DNA of 64,000 nt. Origin: Echinarachnius parma. Its lineage: Eukaryota > Echinodermata > Echinoidea > Clypeasteroida > Echinarachniidae. The first letter of the stretch is position 1; every line of letters begins with the position of its first letter. The translations under genes were made by a program, and so were the position numbers. This document shows positions 58,440 to 64,000 of the stretch, in pieces. The notes beneath the pieces are model-generated. The model made no database searches and was not told where the DNA came from. It saw nothing but the letters and a program-made list of their open reading frames with translations. The stretch lies in assembly GCA_037951105.1 (NCBI GenBank), contig JBAMJV010002048.1:218624-282623 (forward strand), written 5' to 3'.

Positions 58440-59282
58440 TTTTTTTAAGATTTCGAGAATAGTTGGAGTATTAAATAATTTGAAGTATATTTTGCCTTTG
58501 AGAATTTTAGTGAATATATATAATAGTATGGTTTTATCACATTTAAGTTATTGTAATATTGTATGGGGCAATTGCTCATTGTATTTATTGACTGTTTTTA
58601 TTACAGAGAAGGGCTGTTCGTGCGATTACTAAATCACATTATTTAGCACATACACATAATTTATTTTTAAATTGAAAATATTAAATGTATATGACATAAA
58701 TAAATTGCAGATAGCATGTTTTATGTATTCATATTTTTAAAAGGTATTACCTCCTCTTTTTAATGGATATTTAAAATATAATAGGGATGTTAATGTGTAT
58801 AAAACAAGGAATTCACATAAAATATATACTCCGTTCTGTAAATATAAATTTTCTAGATCGATTATTAGTTATCAAAGTGCGATAGTGTGGAATGATTTGC
58901 CTGATGAATTGAAACAGTGTCCAACTCTAGGTAATTTTAAAAGAAAGTTTAAAGGATATCTGAATAATAATATGTCATTACAATAGATCTATAATTTATA
59001 CGCCTGCTTTTTATGTGTTTTTATGTGTTATGTGTGTTTTGTAATTATTTTTTATATTCATTTCAATAAGTTGTAGCTAAAAAAGGGAAAGGCCTTGACA
59101 GGCCAATGGCCTTTGCCTTTCCCTCACATCCACTACGGCTTATTATTACTATTTTATCATTTATTGCTGTGTGTAGATGTTTTTAGATGTTTGTATATAC
59201 TCTTGAATATTGTTTTCTATATTGTTTCCTATGTATTTTGATGTGTTTTTTAATGTGATGTGAAATAAACTGAACTTGAACT
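58440..59282 (+). pseudogene. 3' fragment of a second LINE
   Basis: Decayed reading frames give NNLKYILPL, LSHLSYCNIVWGN, RRAVRAITKSHY, LKLKILNVYDINKLQIA and then the intact end YQSAIVWNDLPDELKQ...FKRKFKGYL with a stop at 58,984. This aligns with the C-terminus of the LINE at 52-55 kb but is a different subfamily. A 3' UTR with 'aggccttgacaggccaatggcct' follows and ends 'aaataaactgaacttgaac'. Confidence 0.85.
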
Positions 59283-59749
59283 ATGCTGGTGATTTACGGT
59301 TCCAAAAACGGGCATTATACATATTTTTTAACAGTATCTCATATTTATATATTTAAAATAATCTCCCTACCTATCACTTTATTACTGTATGTGATATGTT
59401 TTAATATATTTGCTGTAAATATCAAAACATGTACTGTTAAATTTGATAAATTATATATATATATTTGAATAAAGATAGACGAACCTTTGCTGAAATAAAA
59501 AAAAGCCATGTGGCGTAATTCGTCAAAAACGTATTCGTTTTTTGTGTTGTCATATTTTGTAGTTAAAGGTAACGTTGAGTATTGGTCAAACTTAACTTAA
59601 GTAACCAAAACCTGCACGATTACGGTACAAACTAATAGTTATAACTTCACCATGCTCGAAAAGTATACACAATTACAAACGACAAAGTAAAACCCCTGTT
59701 ATCATTCAAAAAGAGCCGTTACAACTCAAGTGTCAAATTAACTTTAGGG

Positions 59750-59895
59750 AGAAGCGCTAGCGTTCTAGGTCCTCCTAATACGAGACTGTAATGCGCGGTA
59801 ATAGTTACCGCGCATATTCATGTGTATCGCAAGCGCCGTTCGCCTTTCGCATCGGAGGACCTAAGAACGCTTGCGCCTCGCGCTAGCGTTCTCTA
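59750..59895. mobile_element. Foldback element with GC-rich palindromic core
   Basis: 'gcgctagcgttctaggtcctc' pairs with 'gaggacctaagaacgcttgcg(c)', and the centre has a perfect palindrome atgcgcggtaatagttaccgcgcat. Intergenic, in the block between the LINE fragment and the second duplicated promoter. No gene seen at 59,283-60,180. Confidence 0.75.
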
Positions 59896-60184
59896 AAAAG
59901 TGATGGCCGGACGTCAATCACTTTTATAAATATTTTGAAAGCAAATTTCACAACAATTAGAGCATTTGAATGGGAATTATTATTATTTCCCACGTTTTTT
60001 TCGATGATCTTTTATATGGAATTGAAATCAAACAAATCCGTTACAATTAATTTGGGGGAGGGGGGGGGGGGCACTTTGGAAATTACCAATTCTCAACGTT
60101 ACCTTTAACTATGATTACGATGAAGGTACCACAAGGGAATTGACCAAGTTCAAATAAACACACACAGACATACAAACTATACTG

Positions 60185-62940
60185 GGAGGGGCACGTGCCC
60201 CCTATGCCCCATGCCCCCGTAGCTACGCCACGCCCTGAAATACTGCAAGCGATCATTAAAGGGGTAGTTCGGGTTTGGTAGAGAGGGCGCTGCACAACAC
60301 AATTTTTGTGAGGTAATGAACAACTGAGTGTCGAATTTGAAAGAATATGCAATTCTTATGGCAGAATAAATTTTATTTGGTAAAAATCGGTTGAGAAATG
60401 GCTGAAATATCAATAAATATATCCGATCGTAATAAATTTGGGCCCCAAATTTATTCGATGATTTAAAAAAAAATTAAAACAAATGCGGCCGCGACTGAAT
60501 ATGACCGACTGTGCCTTTCAGTCGGATCGGGTCGGATCGGTTCGAGTCGGTTCTGGCGAACCCATGTAACAATGGTTATTCGCTTTCCATAATGATGCGG
60601 AGTTTCTCCTATAAAATTGAATATTGTTTTTAGTTTAGCTCGGCCTCTTTCCCATGTTTTTTAAAATTCATAATTAGAATCAGTGTTCATGTATATGAAC
60701 GGGAACAAGAGAGAAAAAAATACAAAGTACATGGAAATGGTACGACCAGATAGAAAAACAGCCGAAAGTTTCACAGATTTTGTTTTTTCACACCGTCCGT
60801 CTGGAGTTCTGTCACTATAAACGTTATTTATGTGCTATTTTCAAGGTTGGTAATATCACACTAACATTTAAAGAATGGATTGGCATACAATTCTGATGAA
60901 TATATTTGTAATAATAATGAATATTATACGCTTAAAGGGATCTATTAACATCTTTAAAAACGTGGAAACCTAGCGGTTATCTCAAAGCTTGTTTAATTTG
61001 TATTATTCAATATATAGAAGCCTGGGACAGGTTCATTTATGTGAATGTCCCTTTTTAAAAGGGCAATGCAACTCAAGAATAGAGTTTACCCTACTTTACA
61101 CATCGTAATATGCCTGTTTATTATATGTAACATTACTCCGACTCAGATTTCTGCTTTGGAAGAAATATGGAAAAACTCTATCGGGTATACCACTATTTAC
61201 GCGAACACTGGAGGACGTCATTATTAGGTTTGCGCGGACTACATGCACTAATGCATTTCAATAGCACCAATTCAAACCATTGTTAGAATACTCGTACATC
61301 TACAAGTATTCTAACAATGGTTTGAATGGGTGCTATTGAAATGCATTAGTGCATGTAGTCCGCACAAACCTAATAATGGCGTCCTCCAGTGTTCGCGTAG
61401 CCTTTAACAAGGCTTCGTGTCTCAAGCAAGCCTTGTTAAAGGCTAGTCTCAAGCAAGCAATGGCTGCGCTGCATGCAGGATCAGGAACGACTGAACGCCT
61501 GATGGAGGCTATCTGGCGAGTGGTGAATTCACGTGCGATCTCGCCAAATTGATTGTGCAGGGTAGTCGCGCTGTCCAGTCGTTCCTGCCTAATGCATACT
61601 ATACCGTGCATTCAACTCCGCTCAGACGAGACATGCCTGTCAAGAGGCTAGGTAAGTGTTCGCGTAAATAGTGGTATACCCGATAGAGTTTTTCCATATT
61701 TCTTCCACGCAGAAATCTGAGTTGGAGTAATGTTACATATAATAAACAGGTATATTACGAATATATAAGTAGGATAAACTCTATTCTTGAGTTGCATTGC
61801 CCTAGACGATTAAACTGGTCGGATTTTAAAACTATCCACTGGATAGTCGTAACCGTGCACAAAGTCATGGCAACGAGTAAGTGAATGTCACTGTATATAC
61901 ATCTTCACTCATTTCTTCCCGATACATCCATTTAAAGTGAATTTTGCACATATTATTTAGTTGACATAATATCAGATCACAACAATTCACATTTCATCAA
62001 CCATACATAATTTTTTTTCATATGTCAAGAAAGTTACATGATTCCTTTAATATTTCCATAACCTGATAGATACAGTAATTTAGGAGCGCATCTCAGGGTG
62101 CACTAACAAAAGCGATTTATTTAACCGCTCTTGTCGAATATGCTGCTATGTCAGTTGTAAGTAACCCGCTTAGTGCAATCAACTAGCGTTTCATGCAATA
62201 CCGGCTGGAAACATGGCATCCTCCCGTGTTATTTAAAACAGATGAAAGTGGTTTAATTACAAAACATTGATTATTTAAATCATTAGAGATACCCAAGAGG
62301 ATATTTACGACAAAAGACAGTGACGGGAATAATGCACTCTTGTCGGTAACAAGAACTGAAATTGCCAGCGTTAGGCTCCCTTTACAGTACTACATTGGGA
62401 CCATTTTGCGCTATACAAACATTCCTTATTATTTTTAAAAGTATGAATGTGCATTGTATAATGACATAGATTGAAAAGGAAACAATAGCGGCCAATGTCA
62501 ATCATGCGAGCAAAGAAAGATAGGCGACATGGTCTTCACAAGTCTGAGCAAACACCTTTCGGAAGAGGACAATAACCATGTTTTGAGTCATATCATACGT
62601 GATGGTCCCCAACAAAGCCTCAGATAGCATCATTAAAAACCGTGGTGCCGTTAATTTCAGCAAAAACATTGTCATGTTTGCGTGAAAGAGCGGTATCCAA
62701 TCACAAATGGACACGCTGATTGCAGATTTACATAAAAGTTCAAAGCACGATTAATGAGTCCATCATAATAGCAGCAGTCATCTTGATTCAGGACCAACTA
62801 GAGTATTGATACATCTTAAAGTCTCTCATCTCTCTATAACATCTAGATTGCTATCAATATCAACCGAACAAAGACAAGGAGACGACATGTCAAACTTGCA
62901 GATTGTTTTGAAAGAATTGAAGTAGACCGACCGAGAAAAA
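60185..62940 (+). promoter_or_regulatory. Upstream region of the FN3 leader gene, paralogous to 46.7-49.25 kb
   Basis: Shared words in the same order: ccccatgccccc, 'acaatggttattcgctttcc', 'tttcacaccgtc', 'aggacaataaccat' with TGAGTCA at 62,584-62,590, 'tccaatcacaaatgg' (CCAAT), 'acatctagattgctatcaa', and 'acttgcagattgttttgaaag' just before the ATG. The strongest similarity is the final 450 bp. The nested palindrome at 61,061-61,802 is absent from the first block. Confidence 0.7.
61061..61802. mobile_element. 742-bp nested palindrome (foldback within foldback)
   Basis: Outer arms 61,061-61,209 and 61,655-61,802 (gggcaatgcaactcaagaat ... inverse). Inner palindrome arms 61,201-61,291 and 61,315-61,396, sharing the word agtgttcgcg with the outer arm. 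Then a hairpin gcctttaacaaggc / gccttgttaaaggc (61,400-61,443) and an inverted pair aggaacgactg / cagtcgttcct (about 61,483 and 61,576). Short ORFs on both strands are not convincing genes. Confidence 0.88.
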
Positions 62941-63717
62941 ATGGAATCGTGGTACTTGGTATTAATCTTGCCGGTTCTTATGACATTTCATCTTGCTGAC
63001 GGTCAGGGTAAGTATAGTTATGCAACTACTATACATTAATTGATTCATTAATGCAGCAATAAACAAATGTATTTATAGTTTTCCGAGGATTAGCTAATTA
63101 GCTAAATAATGCATCACGTTGCGTAATCCCGTGTTCTTATCCCCCACCCCCCCCCCCCCCCCCCCCCCCCATAATGTCTTATACTTCGGGTTTATAATTT
63201 ATAGAGCTTGGTAATTATAGAGCTTGAGCAGCACGAGTATCATAATACATGTACTAACATGCTTCAAGAGAATAGTTCAATGGTTTGAGCACCGACTCGG
63301 AGGTCCGGAATTCCGAAGCCCAAAGGCATGTTATATTTGGGCAAAATCAAGTCATATTCGTGAAAAATGAATATAGGTTTTTGCTCTCAATTTGGCACTT
63401 TTTTCAATCAATCAATCAATCAAAATCATTTTTTTTTGCGTTGTGTGATATACATACAATTAAAACAGGAGGAAAAATTGTATGTATGTATATGATTGCC
63501 CATAAATGAATGTCTGTGTCTATTCACGAAAGCTTATGCCATAAGTTATGCGTATGCATGAATTCGCTTGTACTTATTCGGAATTTAAAAGACCGATACC
63601 AACGATTACGCGGCAATGCGTGAATTTGAATGACCCTGAATGAATTGGATTGAAAACAAAATCAAAATGAGCGGAAGAAACCTATATTATATATATCATA
63701 TTACTTCGAATGGTATA

Positions 63718-63749
<32 letters not shown>

Positions 63750-64000
63750 AATTTATATAGTTATTATTATCATTGCTTTTTATGGTTCTTATTATTATCG
63801 ATGTTACAATGGTCAGCACTTATTTTAAATGGTATAATTGGCCTTATTGAATGTATAATTATACATTTTTTTTATACCTTATCTTGCTCTTCCCTGCACA
63901 GCTGCGCCGACTAACGCTTTCTTCCAGACCCACGAGCTCGATCACCTGACGGTGTCGTGGACGGCGCCCACGGACATTTCCCAGATCGTAGGCTACTGGG
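62941..64000 (+). CDS. Secreted or membrane protein with FN3 domain, 5' end (partial)
   Basis: Exon 1, 62941-63007, codes a signal peptide (MESWYLVLILPVLMTFHLADGQ) and ends in phase 1 with GTAAGT. Exon 2 starts at 63902 after CTGCACAG and reads APTNAFFQTHELDHLTVSWTAPTDISQIVGYW, the start of a fibronectin type III domain (LTVSWTAP...GYW), and runs off the window. The leader and promoter are paralogous to those of the HYR gene (MES-YLV), but the ectodomain differs. Probably another surface or secreted recognition/adhesion protein. Function unknown. Confidence 0.8.
63008..63901. other. First intron of the FN3 gene
   Basis: Holds a C run of about 23 (63,148-63,170), a tRNA-like SINE fragment (63,270-63,330), a run of ATCA repeats (about 63,408-63,425) and an (ATT)n tract at 63,717-63,742. 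No coding sequence seen. Confidence 0.7.

Overview
The window is animal nuclear DNA: AT-rich, intron-dense, with GT-AG introns of about 0.3-4 kb and a heavy load of MITEs, SINEs, LINEs and tandem repeats. Pearl/Tsp-type (Helentron-like) repeats carrying ACGG microsatellites, tRNA-derived SINEs ending in ATT repeats, and a HYR-domain receptor next to an FN3 leader gene suggest a marine deuterostome, most likely an echinoderm. The phylum is inferred, not proven.

Layout. (1) 284-21,350, minus: 21 coding exons of TECPR1 (tectonin/dysferlin/PH protein of lysosome-damage autophagy). They join in frame into 1,399 codons. The last exon lies left of the window, and the N-terminal exon (about 70 residues) was not found. 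(2) 24,900-41,885, plus: a complete INTS9 (Integrator subunit 9), 19 exons and 667 residues. (3) 49,251-57,783, plus: a complete single-pass receptor of 448 residues: signal peptide, three HYR modules, Ser/Thr stalk, transmembrane helix, and a tail with tyrosine motifs and a PDZ-type C-terminus. A nearly full-length LINE lies antisense in intron 4. (4) From 62,941, plus: the start of a related gene whose promoter and leader resemble gene 3 but whose second exon begins an FN3 domain. Regions 46.7-49.3 kb and 60.2-63.0 kb are diverged copies of each other.

The most unusual signal is a set of about 20 'exon echoes': truncated, decayed copies of part of an exon plus adjoining intron, lying 90-450 bp from the intact exon. 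They occur in TECPR1, INTS9 and the HYR gene. Copies upstream of the intact exon keep the 3' splice-site side, and copies downstream keep the 5' splice-site side, as expected for short tandem duplications with one breakpoint inside the exon and one in the intron. Some echoes were later split by transposons, so they are old and not assembly artefacts. Other notable items are a four-fold 20-residue CxxC repeat in the TECPR1 linker, a telomere-repeat-bearing insertion about 100 bp upstream of the INTS9 start codon, large palindromes at 25.6, 43.9 and 61.4 kb, and a 38-bp minisatellite in INTS9 intron 10.

TECPR1 and INTS9 are housekeeping genes with no pathway link visible here. The two right-hand genes look like members of a leader-sharing surface-protein family.
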